Assembly (NCBI RefSeq): GCF_900105495.1
Contig: NZ_FNTF01000002.1
Coordinates: forward strand, 657,501-721,500
Reading direction: 5' to 3'
Source: Pseudomonas frederiksbergensis
Lineage (GTDB): Bacteria; Pseudomonadota; Gammaproteobacteria; Pseudomonadales; Pseudomonadaceae
Length of the DNA: 64,000 nt
Shown here: one piece after another, positions 19,761 to 28,704 of the stretch
How positions within the stretch are numbered: the stretch's first letter is position 1
How the letters are laid out: each line of letters begins with the position of its first letter
The notes under the pieces: generated by a model
Seen by the model: only the letters and a program-made list of their open reading frames with translations
The model's database searches: none
What the model was told of the DNA's origin: nothing
Made by a program: the position numbers and the translations under genes

Positions 19761-19801
19761 AAAAGCCCCGCCCGGCGAGATGCCGGGCGGGGCTTTTTTT
19801 T
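19761..19801. terminator. bidirectional terminator downstream of the first porin gene
   Basis: GCCCCGCCCGGC and GCCGGGCGGGGC form a 12-bp GC stem with a 5-base loop. Four A flank it on the left and eight T on the right, so it can end transcripts from both sides. It lies 22 bp past the porin stop codon on the minus strand. Confidence 0.9.
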
Positions 19802-19822
19802 ACTTCAGTTACCCGAGCGCTA

Positions 19823-21166
19823 TTACAACAGCGGGATCGAGTAGCTGACGATCAGGCGGTTTTCGTCCTGGTCGCGTTGGCCCGGGATGTTGGTGCGCCA
19901 TGTAGCGTTTTTCCACATCAGGCCAACGTTTTTCAACGGGCCTTCCGGTACGACATAACCAACAGTCAGATCGCGTTCCCATTCGGAGCTGCCAGTGCTT
20001 GCTGGGGAACGGGTATCGATGTCGTCGCCATGCAAGTAAACCATGCCGGCGGTCAAGCCAGGCACGCCAACCTTGGCGAAGTCATACGAGTAGCGTGCCT
20101 GCCAGGTACGTTCGCCGGCACGGGCGAACTTGGCGATCTGGCTGTCGGTAGTCAGGTAAGCCGACGAGCCGTCACCCTGGTTCAACCAAGGGAAGTCGCT
20201 GCTGCCGTTGCTGACCTGATAACCGCCGCCGAAGGTATGACCGGCAACGGTGTACAGGAACAGGCCGCTGTACAGGTTGTTGTCGACCTTGCCTTTACCG
20301 TTGGGGGTGCTGTTGTAGTTACCGCTGCTGTAATAGGTCGGAGTGTTGCTATTGAGACCGTCATCGGAGCTGTTGAAGTAACGCAGGTCAGATTTCAACA
20401 CACCTGGACCGATCGCCCAGTTGTGTACCAGACCCAGGAAGTGTTGCTTGTAGAAGTCTTCCAGATTGCCGTAGTAGTACTGGGCAGTCAGGTCTTTGGT
20501 GATCTTGTAGTCACCACCGGCGTAAATGAACTTGTTGCTGTTGGCGGTACGCGCGGAAGCGCCCCCGATAGACATTTGTTCATTGTTGCTGGAGTTACGA
20601 CCCTTTACGTGCTCGATCTGACCACCGATCAATGTCAGGTCCTTGATCTCGCCCGAAGTGATCTGGCCGCCCTGGAAAGTTTGCGGCAGCAGACGACCGT
20701 CGTTGGTCACGATCACCGGCAGTTTTGGCTGCAAGGTACCCAGCTTCAGTTCGGTCTGGGAAATCTTGGCTTTGGCAGTCAGGCCCAGGCTGGAGAAGTT
20801 ATCAACCGCTTCGCCGTTGGACTCGCTTGGGAAAACAGTGCCGCCATAAGCGCTACCAGGGGAGCCATTGGCGCTAACGTTGCCATTAGTGCCGCCGCCC
20901 GAATCCAGACGCACACCCAGCAGGCCGATAGCATCGATACCAAAACCTACGGTGCCTTGGGTGTAGCCGGAGATGAAGCGCAGGTCGAAGCCTTGGCCCC
21001 ATTCTTCGTTTCTGCTTGGATCGGCAGCACCGCTACGGTTATCGGTGTTGATGTAGAAGTTACGCAGCCCCAAAGTAGCTTTGCTGTCTTCGATGAAACC
21101 GGCGGCGCCTGCCTGCTGCGCCACAACCCCTACGGCCACAGCCAGGGCCAAGGTGGACTTGTTCAT
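19823..21166 (-). CDS. OprD-family outer-membrane porin, copy 1
   Basis: A 447-residue porin with a signal peptide (MNKSTLALAVAVGVVAQQAG, mature from AAGFIEDSK). OprD hallmarks are visible: LGLRNFYIN at the start, the LKLGTLQPKLPVI segment, and the alternating strand pattern ending with LIVSYSIPLL. Its signal peptide and early mature region are nearly identical to the second porin at 21515-22846, and their 5' regions are also alike, which points to tandem duplication. The neighbouring ssu and TauA-like genes suggest uptake of sulfonates or sulfate esters, which is inference. Confidence 0.9.
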   Translation of the reverse strand: MNKSTLALAVAVGVVAQQAGAAGFIEDSKATLGLRNFYINTDNRSGAADPSRNEEWGQGFDLRFISGYTQGTVGFGIDAIGLLGVRLDSGGGTNGNVSANGSPGSAYGGTVFPSESNGEAVDNFSSLGLTAKAKISQTELKLGTLQPKLPVIVTNDGRLLPQTFQGGQITSGEIKDLTLIGGQIEHVKGRNSSNNEQMSIGGASARTANSNKFIYAGGDYKITKDLTAQYYYGNLEDFYKQHFLGLVHNWAIGPGVLKSDLRYFNSSDDGLNSNTPTYYSSGNYNSTPNGKGKVDNNLYSGLFLYTVAGHTFGGGYQVSNGSSDFPWLNQGDGSSAYLTTDSQIAKFARAGERTWQARYSYDFAKVGVPGLTAGMVYLHGDDIDTRSPASTGSSEWERDLTVGYVVPEGPLKNVGLMWKNATWRTNIPGQRDQDENRLIVSYSIPLL

Positions 21167-21296
21167 TTGTTTCGCTCCTCTCGTTTCTAATTTTTAGGTC
21201 CTGGGTCGAATGCCCTGGATCCTGAAAGCTCGGTGAGTACCAGACCGTATAACTACGGCGTTGGTCTGACCCTGTGATTTTGGCCCGCATAATAAA

Positions 21297-21346
21297 CACA
21301 AAAAGAATTATTTCATCTTTTTTCATGCCATTCAGGAATATGGCTT
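21297..21346 (-). promoter_or_regulatory. conserved promoter block of porin copy 1
   Basis: An AAAAAGAAT ... TTTTTTCAT ... TTCAGGAAT block here closely matches one at 23021-23066 upstream of porin copy 2, while the bases around it differ. On the minus strand it contains ATTCCTGAA and lies 130-180 bp before the start codon; a TATTAT box follows. Conservation after duplication suggests function. The rest of the 348-bp gap 21167-21514 holds a CAGACC/GGTCTG inverted repeat (21241-21269), a CTATTTGGAATA element at 21451-21462, and the porin 2 terminator. Confidence 0.5.
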
Positions 21347-21474
21347 CGCGCTATTACGCTGAGTCGGGACACAAGGTATCGGCTCCTGTGCCACTCACTT
21401 TAGGCGTTTATCATAAAAGCTAAAAAGAATAATAAATTACTGATTAATTGCTATTTGGAATATACAAGCCCACA

Positions 21475-21503
21475 AAAAAGCCTCGCTTGCCAGCGAGGCT
21501 TTT
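21475..21503. terminator. terminator of porin copy 2
   Basis: AAAAGCCTCGCT and AGCGAGGCTTTT form a 12-bp stem with a 4-base loop, with a T-run on the minus strand. It begins 12 bp past the stop codon of porin copy 2. Confidence 0.88.
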
Positions 21504-21514
21504 CCGGATGGTTT

Positions 21515-22846
21515 TTAGAGGAAGCTGTAGGTGTAGTTGAAGATCAGACGGGTCTGGTCCTTGTCGGCAATGCCAGCAGCGTCGCCACGGTAGACGCCAT
21601 GACGCACCGTTGCGCCCAAGCCTTTGAGCGCGCCTTGCTGAATGGTGTAGTCCACCCGCATATCGCGCTCCCACTCGGACGCATCGCTGCCACCGGTTGC
21701 GGATTTGATGTTTTCGCCCTTCAAGTAAGCCACCGAGGCTTTCAGACCCGGCACACCCGCAGCGGCGAAGTCGTAGCTGTATTGACCGAAGGTGGTGTTT
21801 TCACCGGCACGGACAAAACCGTTGATCATGGCATCGGTGAACAGGTAGAAGCTCGCGCCTCCGTTGGCTTCCGGACGACCATTGCTGTCGACCACGTTGC
21901 CCTGGTTCAGGTAGACGAAACCGCCGTCATCATTGACGCGTTGGTGACCAAGCAGGAAAGCGTTGCCACCCAGGGTGTAGGTGAACATGGCGCTCCAGGT
22001 CTTGTTATCGACCTCGCCTGGCGTCTTGGCGAAACCACCGTTGTTGTTGAAGCGGTAACCGGGATCGCCGTTCTTGCCATCGGAGCCGCTGTCAAAATAG
22101 CGCAGGTCCGTCTTGAAGGACTGTTTGGCGTCGATCGGAAAAACGTGAATCAAGCCAAGGAAGTCCTGCTTGTAGTAATCCTTCAGATTCGAGTGGTAGT
22201 ACTGCAGGGTGAGGTCCTTGGTGACCTTCCAGTCAGCACCGGCGTAGCGGAACTGGTTGCTGTCCTGAGTACCGCCAGCCACGGCCAGGCCGGTGGAGTT
22301 TGAAGAAGCGCGACCCGCCGAGTGCTCCAACTGACCCACATTGAGGGTTACGTTGTCGATTTCCTTCGAGGTGAGGGTGCCACCGTCAAAGGTCTGTGGC
22401 AGCAGGCGGCTGTCGTTCGCAACCAGGATCGGCATGTTCGGTTGCAGCGCGCCACCCAGGTGGGCTTCGGTCTTCGAGAAGCGGGCCTTGACGTTGGCTG
22501 CCGCGCGGCTCCACTCGTGCACGGCCGAACCATCGGTGTCGCTTGGGAAGAACGTGTTGTTGTTGGCTGGGTGGTGACCTTTGCCGCCGTCCAGATGGAT
22601 ACCCACAAGGGCCTGGGCGTCGATACCGAAACCGACCGTCCCTTGGGTGAAACCGGACAGATAATCGAACTTGAGGCCTTCACCGCTCTCTCTCTGATCC
22701 GAGCCACCGGCATCACGGTTATCGTCGTTGAAATACATGGTGCGGGAACTGACGGAAGCCTTGCTGTCTTCCAGGAAACCGGCGGCGCCTGCCTGCTGCG
22801 CCAAAACCCCTACAGCCACGGCCAGAGCCAAGGTGGACTTGTTCAT
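21515..22846 (-). CDS. OprD-family outer-membrane porin, copy 2
   Basis: ATG 22846 gives 443 residues with signal peptide MNKSTLALAVAVGVLAQQAG, differing from copy 1 by one residue in this stretch. The mature part begins AAGFLEDSKASVSSRTMYFN and shows OprD features such as AHLGGALQPNMPIL and a C-terminal LIFNYTYSFL ending in Phe-Leu. The two proteins diverge more in the body, so pore specificity may differ. The longer in-frame extension upstream has no ribosome binding site. Confidence 0.9.
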   Translation of the reverse strand: MNKSTLALAVAVGVLAQQAGAAGFLEDSKASVSSRTMYFNDDNRDAGGSDQRESGEGLKFDYLSGFTQGTVGFGIDAQALVGIHLDGGKGHHPANNNTFFPSDTDGSAVHEWSRAAANVKARFSKTEAHLGGALQPNMPILVANDSRLLPQTFDGGTLTSKEIDNVTLNVGQLEHSAGRASSNSTGLAVAGGTQDSNQFRYAGADWKVTKDLTLQYYHSNLKDYYKQDFLGLIHVFPIDAKQSFKTDLRYFDSGSDGKNGDPGYRFNNNGGFAKTPGEVDNKTWSAMFTYTLGGNAFLLGHQRVNDDGGFVYLNQGNVVDSNGRPEANGGASFYLFTDAMINGFVRAGENTTFGQYSYDFAAAGVPGLKASVAYLKGENIKSATGGSDASEWERDMRVDYTIQQGALKGLGATVRHGVYRGDAAGIADKDQTRLIFNYTYSFL

Positions 22847-23020
22847 TGTTTCGCTCCTCTCGTTTCTAATTCTTGTGTTCCTGGTCCTGGGTCGTTCGCC
22901 CGGGCTCCTAAGATCCGCGATTAGCGCCAGACCGTGACTCACAAGTCAATCGTAACTTCGTGTGTCTACGACCATGGTCTAACCCCTCTCTAAATCCCTT
23001 CCTTTTCGGGCCTTAAACCC

Positions 23021-23066
23021 AAAAAGAATCACCCCGTTCTTTTTCATACTGTTCAGGAATTTAGCT
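23021..23066 (-). promoter_or_regulatory. conserved promoter block of porin copy 2
   Basis: This is the counterpart of the block at 21297-21346, sharing AAAAAGAAT, TTTTTCAT and TTCAGGAAT in the same order. It is 175-220 bp upstream of the porin 2 start. The 350-bp gap 22847-23196 also holds the AT-rich AATTCCTAAATGGTATTTATTAG element at 23112-23134, close to the divergent TauA-like gene. No gene is visible in the gap. Confidence 0.5.
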
Positions 23067-23196
23067 CCGAACTCTCCCTTGAGTCGGGACACGGTCACCG
23101 ACTCATAAGCTAATTCCTAAATGGTATTTATTAGCCTTTTTTTAGATCGATTAGCTTGATGCCACACACGATCAATCCCTATCGAAAGGCAGCGCC

Positions 23197-24186
23197 ATGA
23201 CGACCAAACGCGCACTATCCGGTCCAATTGTTACAGTTTGTGTATCGCTATTAATTTCCGTCAGCGCTCAGGCGGCGAACCTCACGATCGGTTATCAAAC
23301 CGGTATCGACCCCAGCAAAGTCCCCCAGGCAGACGGACTGTACGAGAAAACCCTGGGTCAGAAAATTGACTGGCGTCGTTTCAATAGCGGCCCGGAAGTG
23401 GTTACAGCCATCGCTTCCGGCGACGTGCAGATTGGTAATCTCGGCTCCAGTCCGCTGGCTGCCGCCGCTTCGCGCAATCTGCCAATCGTTGCGTTTATTG
23501 TTTCCGCCCAGATCAACGCCGCTGAAGCACTGGTGGTACGCAACGACAGCGGTATTGATAAACCGGAAGATTTGATCGGCAAGACCATCGCCACACCCTT
23601 CGTTTCAACCTCCCATTACAGTTTGCTGGGTGCGTTGAAGCACTGGGGCCTGGATGCCTCGAAAGTCAAAGTGGTGAATTTACAGCCAGCGGAAATTGCT
23701 GCCGCGTGGAAGCGCGGTGATATCGATGGGGCGTTTGTCTGGTCGCCGGCGCTGGGGGAAATTCGCAAGACTGGCAAGACGTTGACCGACGCGGCACAGG
23801 TCGGCCAATGGGGAGCACCGACCTTCGAGGTCTGGGTCGCGCGCAAGGATTACGCCGAGAAGCACCCAGAGGTTGTGGCCAGATTCGCCAAGGTCACGCT
23901 GGACTCTTTCGCCGACTATGCCGCGCATAAGGACAGCTGGACTGCCGACTCGGTACCGGTGCAAAAAATCGCCAAACTGACCGGTGCCAATGCTGTGGAT
24001 GTGCCGGAGTTGCTGGCCGGTTCCACGTTCCCGGACGCTAAGGCTCAACAGACCGCTGCGTTGCTGAACGGCGGCACGGCCAAGGCGATTGGCGAGACGG
24101 CGAAGTTCTTGAAGGAACAGGGGAAGGTCGAGACGGTGCTGCCGGATTATTCGCCGTATGTCAGCGCGAAGTTTGTCACTGAGTAA
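23197..24186 (+). CDS. TauA-like taurine/sulfonate-binding periplasmic protein
   Basis: A 329-residue binding protein with a signal peptide ending near SAQAANLTIGYQTG. The family segments GNLGSSPLAAAASRNLPI and IATPFVSTSHYSLLGALKHWG are typical of TauA. TauA normally delivers taurine to TauBC, but no permease or ATPase gene follows; a REP element and argA come next. It may use a transporter encoded elsewhere, or the SsuBC pair. It is divergent from porin copy 2, sharing a 350-bp promoter region, which suggests joint regulation. Confidence 0.88.
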   Translation: MTTKRALSGPIVTVCVSLLISVSAQAANLTIGYQTGIDPSKVPQADGLYEKTLGQKIDWRRFNSGPEVVTAIASGDVQIGNLGSSPLAAAASRNLPIVAFIVSAQINAAEALVVRNDSGIDKPEDLIGKTIATPFVSTSHYSLLGALKHWGLDASKVKVVNLQPAEIAAAWKRGDIDGAFVWSPALGEIRKTGKTLTDAAQVGQWGAPTFEVWVARKDYAEKHPEVVARFAKVTLDSFADYAAHKDSWTADSVPVQKIAKLTGANAVDVPELLAGSTFPDAKAQQTAALLNGGTAKAIGETAKFLKEQGKVETVLPDYSPYVSAKFVTE

Positions 24187-24205
24187 CAGGCTGAAAACCT
24201 GTGAT

Positions 24206-24316
24206 GATCGTTCCCACGCTCCGCGTGGGAATGCCTCAACGGACGCTCCGCGTTCGGCTCTGGATGGGACGCGGAGCGTCCCGGGCTACATTCCCACGCA
24301 GAGCGTGGGAACGATC
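24206..24316. repeat. REP pair (GATCGTTCCCACGC family)
   Basis: Two palindromes in inverted orientation, with GATCGTTCCCACGC on the left and its complement on the right, plus internal GGACGCTCCGCG/GACGCGGAGCGTCC. It fills the gap between the convergent TauA-like gene and argA. Confidence 0.85.
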
Positions 24317-24319
24317 AGG

Positions 24320-25618
24320 TCACAGGGTTTTTTCGAAGATCTTCGAATTACGCTGGTAGTTGTACAGCGACGCACGCGCTGATGGCAGACGTTCAACGCT
24401 GCTCGGCACAAACCCACGCTCGCGAAACCAGTGAGCGGTGCGGGTCGTCAGTACGAACAGGGTTTTCAGCCCCTGCGCCCGGGCGCGGGTTTCGATGCGC
24501 TCCAGCAGCTCATCTCCACGACCGCCATGGCGATACTCCGGGTTCACCGCCAGACACGCCAACTCCCCCGCATCCGAATCAGCAATCTGATACAGCGCCG
24601 CACACGCGATGATCATGCCTTCGCGCTCGACCACGCTGAACTGCTCGATCTCACGCTCCAGCACCTCGCGGGAACGCCGCACCAGAATGCCCTGCTCTTC
24701 CAACGGGCTGATCAAATCCAGCAAACCACCGACGTCTTCGATGGCCGCTTCGCGGACAATCTCGAATTGCTCCTGGGCCACCAGCGTACCGCCACCGTCG
24801 CGGGTGAACAGTTCGGTCAGCAGCGCGCCGTCTTCGGCGTAGCTGACGATATGACTGCGCGCCACACCACCGCGGCAGGCCTCGGCAGCCGCATCCAACA
24901 GCTCTGCTTGATAGTTGCTGCCCAGTCGCTGCAAATGCGCCGGCACCTGTTGCGGACGCAGCTCACGAACCAGGCGACCGTTTTCATCGATCAGGCCGAG
25001 GTCGGCGCCGAACAACAGCAGCTTGTCCGCCCCCAGATCGATGGCCGCGCGGGTGGCGACGTCTTCGCACGCGAGGTTGAAAATTTCACCGGTCGGCGAG
25101 TAACCCAGCGGCGACAGCAGCACGATGGAACGCTCATCCAGCAGGCGATTGATGCCCTTGCGGTCGACCCGACGCACTTCGCCGGTGTGGTGATAGTCGA
25201 CACCTTCCAGCACGCCAATCGGCCGCGCCGTCACCAGGTTGCCGCTGGCCACCCGCAAACGCGAGCCCTGCATTGGCGATGAAGCCATGTCCATCGACAG
25301 CCGCGCTTCGATGGCGATGCGCAGCTGGCCTACCGCATCGATCACACATTCCAGCGTTGCGGCATCGGTGATGCGCATGCCGTGGTGGTAATGCGGGGTC
25401 AGGCCGCGTGCAGCGAGGCGGGTTTCAATTTGCGGACGGGAACCGTGAACCAGCACCAGCCGCACGCCCAGACTGTGCAACAGCACCAGGTCGTGGACGA
25501 TATTGCCGAAGTTCGGGTGCTCCACGCCGTCGCCGGGCAGCATGACGACGAACGTGCAATCACGGTGGGCGTTGATGTAAGGCGAAGCGTGACGAAGCCA
25601 ATTAACGTATTCGGGCAT
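24320..25618 (-). CDS. argA: amino-acid N-acetyltransferase (N-acetylglutamate synthase) ArgA
   Basis: ATG 25618 (MPEYVNWLRHASPYINAHR) gives 432 residues, the length I recall for Pseudomonas ArgA; an upstream ATG at 25648 is less likely. Residues 1-270 form the amino-acid-kinase-like domain (VLVHGSRPQIETRLAARG; VLLSPLGYSPTGEIFNLA), and about 290-432 the GNAT domain (LAVNPEYRHGGRGDELL). It acetylates glutamate, the first step of arginine synthesis, and is feedback-inhibited by arginine in this family. argE follows upstream on the same strand. Confidence 0.94.
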   Translation of the reverse strand: MPEYVNWLRHASPYINAHRDCTFVVMLPGDGVEHPNFGNIVHDLVLLHSLGVRLVLVHGSRPQIETRLAARGLTPHYHHGMRITDAATLECVIDAVGQLRIAIEARLSMDMASSPMQGSRLRVASGNLVTARPIGVLEGVDYHHTGEVRRVDRKGINRLLDERSIVLLSPLGYSPTGEIFNLACEDVATRAAIDLGADKLLLFGADLGLIDENGRLVRELRPQQVPAHLQRLGSNYQAELLDAAAEACRGGVARSHIVSYAEDGALLTELFTRDGGGTLVAQEQFEIVREAAIEDVGGLLDLISPLEEQGILVRRSREVLEREIEQFSVVEREGMIIACAALYQIADSDAGELACLAVNPEYRHGGRGDELLERIETRARAQGLKTLFVLTTRTAHWFRERGFVPSSVERLPSARASLYNYQRNSKIFEKTL

Positions 25619-25781
25619 GAACCTGGGCCTGTAATAAATAGCAGCCAAAAAATGGGCGAAACAGAAAACGCACAGCGGGCTGATGGTTATCGTCGGAACA
25701 GGCTTGGCGACACGCGCGCTCTCCTCATGAATACGGGTTGGGACACCGGCAATTTACGAGGCTTGCCAGCCGTGACACAGC

Positions 25782-25876
25782 CCCTGTGGGAGTGAGCCTG
25801 CTCGCGATAGCGGAATGTCAGTCGATACTGAAGTATCTGACACACCGCTATCGCGAGCAGGCTCACTCCCACAGGG
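25782..25876. repeat. REP pair (GGGAGTGAGCCTGCTCGCG family)
   Basis: CCCTGTGGGAGTGAGCCTGC and the complementary right arm enclose a spacer with a second inverted pair (ATAGCGG/CCGCTAT). It separates argE from argA, so the two genes are probably transcribed separately. Confidence 0.85.
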
Positions 25877-25883
25877 ATCTCGC

Positions 25884-27053
25884 TCAACCGACTGGCATTG
25901 GCGTTTTGGCCGGTGTCAGGCAGTAATGTTCAATCAGTTGACGTAATAGATGCACCGTAGGCTGCAAACGTGACATTTCGAGGTATTCCCCCGGTTGGTG
26001 CGCACAGGCGATGTCGCCAGGGCCGAGCACCAGGGTTTCGCAGCCAAGACGCTGAAGATAAGGCGCTTCGGTGCCAAACGCCACTGCTTCGGCACGATGG
26101 CCGGTGAGCTTTTCCGCGACACGGACCAATTCGGCGTCCTCGGCCTGCTCGAACGGCGGCACTTCGGGGAACAGTGGCGCGTAATCGATCTTCACCTGAT
26201 GCCACTCGGCAATGGGCTTGAGCTTCTGCAGAATCTGCGCACGCAGGGCATTGGGGTCCATGCCCGGCAATGGACGCAGATCGAATTCCAGCGAGCACTG
26301 GCCGCAAATACGGTTGGGATTATCGCCACCATGGATGCAGCCGAAATTCAGGGTCGGCGTCGGCACGCTGAACTGTGGATTACGGAACTCACGCTGCCAT
26401 GCCAATCGCAAACCACGCAGTTCACCGATGGCATCGTGCATGGCTTCGAGGGCGCTGTGACCCAGTCGCGGATCCGAGGAGTGGCCGCTCTGACCGAGGA
26501 TGTCGATGCGCTCCATCATGATGCCTTTGTGCATGCGGATCGGCTTGAGCCCGGTCGGCTCGCCGATCACCGCCGCACGACCGAGCGGCCGCCCGGCTTC
26601 GGCCAGGGCGCGAGCGCCGGACATCGAGCTTTCTTCATCGCAGGTGGCGAGGATCAGCAGCGGTTGCTTGAACGGCTGATCGAGCAGCGGTATGACGGCC
26701 TCGATGGCCAGCGCGAAAAAGCCCTTCATGTCGCAACTGCCCAGCCCGACCCAGCGGCCGTCGACTTCGGTCAGTTTCAGCGGATCGGTCTGCCACAGCG
26801 CACCATCGAATGGCACGGTGTCGCTGTGACCGGCCAGCACCAGGCCACCGGGGCCGGAGCCGAAACTGGCCAGCAGATTGAATTTGCCGGGGCTGACCTG
26901 CTGGATGTCGCAGGCAAAACCCAGATCGCCGAGCCACGTCGCCAGCAAATCAATCACCGGTCGGTTGGATTGATCGAGGCGGGCCTGCGTACAGCTGACG
27001 GACGGCGCGGCGATCAGCGCAGCGAACTGATCTTTCATGGACGGCAAAGGCAT
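25884..27053 (-). CDS. argE: acetylornithine deacetylase ArgE
   Basis: ATG 27053, with TGGAG 7 bp before it, gives 389 residues. The M20 metallopeptidase pattern is clear: metal ligand His in LAGHSDTVP, Asp in GLGSCDMKG, and the catalytic Glu in ATCDEESSMSG. It removes the acetyl group from N-acetylornithine in arginine synthesis. Divergent from the CYTH gene at 27211; the 157-bp gap would hold both promoters. Confidence 0.92.
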   Translation of the reverse strand: MPLPSMKDQFAALIAAPSVSCTQARLDQSNRPVIDLLATWLGDLGFACDIQQVSPGKFNLLASFGSGPGGLVLAGHSDTVPFDGALWQTDPLKLTEVDGRWVGLGSCDMKGFFALAIEAVIPLLDQPFKQPLLILATCDEESSMSGARALAEAGRPLGRAAVIGEPTGLKPIRMHKGIMMERIDILGQSGHSSDPRLGHSALEAMHDAIGELRGLRLAWQREFRNPQFSVPTPTLNFGCIHGGDNPNRICGQCSLEFDLRPLPGMDPNALRAQILQKLKPIAEWHQVKIDYAPLFPEVPPFEQAEDAELVRVAEKLTGHRAEAVAFGTEAPYLQRLGCETLVLGPGDIACAHQPGEYLEMSRLQPTVHLLRQLIEHYCLTPAKTPMPVG

Positions 27054-27210
27054 CGCTGACTCCAACTCCCGATTTGAACTCCATCATAGAACCATCCGGC
27101 GACAGGAATAAACCGTCGCGGACCCTATCTCGGAGGAGTCCTGTACACTGCACGACCTTGGCAGCCACACATTTCCCCCGGCTGCGCTCCCGATCCTGGA
27201 TTTTCCGGCC

Positions 27211-28578
27211 ATGCAGAAAGAAACCGAAATCAAACTCCGCGTCAGCCGAGAAACGCTCGCTGCCCTGCGCGAGCACCCGCTCCTGAAAAAACGCAACAAA
27301 AGTGGCTGGGAACGCCGTGAGTTGATGAACCAGTACTTCGACACGCCTGAGCGCGACCTGGCCCGCGCCAAGGTTGCCCTGCGCCTGCGCCGCGATGGCG
27401 AAGAAGTGATTCAGACCCTCAAGACCCGCGGCCAGAGCGTCGCCGGTTTGTCCGAGCGTAACGAATACGACTGGAACCTGCCCAAAGCCAAGCTCGACGT
27501 GAAGAAACTCGACGGCGAATGCTGGCCTGAAGAATTGGCCGAGCTGGACAAGAAAACCCTCAAGCCGATCTTCACCACCGATTTCGTCCGCGAACGCGCG
27601 GAAATCGCCTGGGGCCGTGGCAAGACCAAAGTGGTGATCGAAGCCGCACTGGACCTGGGACATGTGATCGTGGGCAAGCAGAAAGAAGAAATCTGCGAGC
27701 TGGAACTGGAACTGCGCGAAGGCGAGCCGGCCGCACTGCTGGAACTGGCCGCCGAACTGGCCGCGACCCTGGCCCTGATGCCATGTGACATCAGCAAGGC
27801 CGAGCGCGGTTATCGCTTGTACGACGCCAACAGCTATTCGTTGAGCCTGCCGGCGCCGCAGATCACTGCCGAAATGCCGCTGGACGACGCTTTTGCCGCG
27901 CTGAGCTGGCACTTGCTGAGCAGCAGCCAGCGCCTGGCCGAGCAGTATCGCTTCAATGGCCACTGGCGCCTGTTGCAGGACTGGGTCGAAAACCTGGCTG
28001 AATTGCGCGCGCTGCTGAGCAGCCTGGGCCAAGCCGCGCCACGTCAGTCAACGCACGATCTGCGCGTCGCGCTGGACGCCTTGCTCGAAGACTGGCGTCC
28101 GCTGGTACAGGCCGGTATCGATGACGAAGACGTGCGCAAAGCCGCGCCGGAGCAGTTCCTCGAAGAACTGGAAGATCCGCGCTGGGGCTTGTTCTCGTTG
28201 AACACTTCGCGCTGGTTGCTGGCCCGCACCTGGGCTGCCGATCGCAACGTCCGCGGCAATCGCCAGGGCGCTGCGCAATTGGGTAGCTGGCTGCCGCGTC
28301 TGCTGGGCGAGGAAGCGACTTCCCTGCAACTGCAGCGTTATCAGCAACAACCGGAAGACCTGGCCGAGCAACTGCCGCGTATCGAGCGCATCCAGGCCTG
28401 GCTGCACCACGCCCGCAACGTGCTGGACATCCCGGAAATGGATCGCCTGTACGGTGAGCTGAAACAGCTTGCTCAATTGGCCAACGAGCCGATCACCGAT
28501 GAATCGCTGGATGCGCGTAAGCAGCAGGCGATTGCGGTGTATCAGAATCGTGCCTGGAAAATGCTGCTGCGCATGTAA
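27211..28578 (+). CDS. CYTH-CHAD inorganic triphosphatase
   Basis: A 455-residue protein with two domains. The N-terminal CYTH domain begins with the catalytic ExExK signature (Glu4, Glu6, Lys8 in MQKETEIKLRV) and continues with basic/acidic strands (ALRLRRDGEEVIQTLKT). From about residue 230 a helical CHAD domain follows, rich in Arg and His, proposed to bind polyphosphate. E. coli YgiF has this layout and hydrolyses inorganic triphosphate. Start chosen at the only ATG consistent with the ExExK motif. Confidence 0.88.
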   Translation: MQKETEIKLRVSRETLAALREHPLLKKRNKSGWERRELMNQYFDTPERDLARAKVALRLRRDGEEVIQTLKTRGQSVAGLSERNEYDWNLPKAKLDVKKLDGECWPEELAELDKKTLKPIFTTDFVRERAEIAWGRGKTKVVIEAALDLGHVIVGKQKEEICELELELREGEPAALLELAAELAATLALMPCDISKAERGYRLYDANSYSLSLPAPQITAEMPLDDAFAALSWHLLSSSQRLAEQYRFNGHWRLLQDWVENLAELRALLSSLGQAAPRQSTHDLRVALDALLEDWRPLVQAGIDDEDVRKAAPEQFLEELEDPRWGLFSLNTSRWLLARTWAADRNVRGNRQGAAQLGSWLPRLLGEEATSLQLQRYQQQPEDLAEQLPRIERIQAWLHHARNVLDIPEMDRLYGELKQLAQLANEPITDESLDARKQQAIAVYQNRAWKMLLRM

Positions 28579-28590
28579 ATCTCGCGATGA

Positions 28591-28696
28591 TGATCGTTCC
28601 CACGCTCTGCGTGGGAATGCCTCAAGGGACGCTCCGCGTCCAGGTGACGCGGAGCGTCACAGGCTGCATTCCCACGCAGGAGCGTGGGAACGATCA
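28591..28696. repeat. REP pair (GATCGTTCCCACGC family)
   Basis: TGATCGTTCCCACGC at the left and its complement at the right flank inverted GGACGCTCCGCG-type blocks. The right arm has one extra base (CGCAGGAGCG) relative to sister copies. It fills the gap between the convergent CYTH and Lrp genes. Confidence 0.85.
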
Positions 28697-28704
28697 GTGT
28701 AGGG

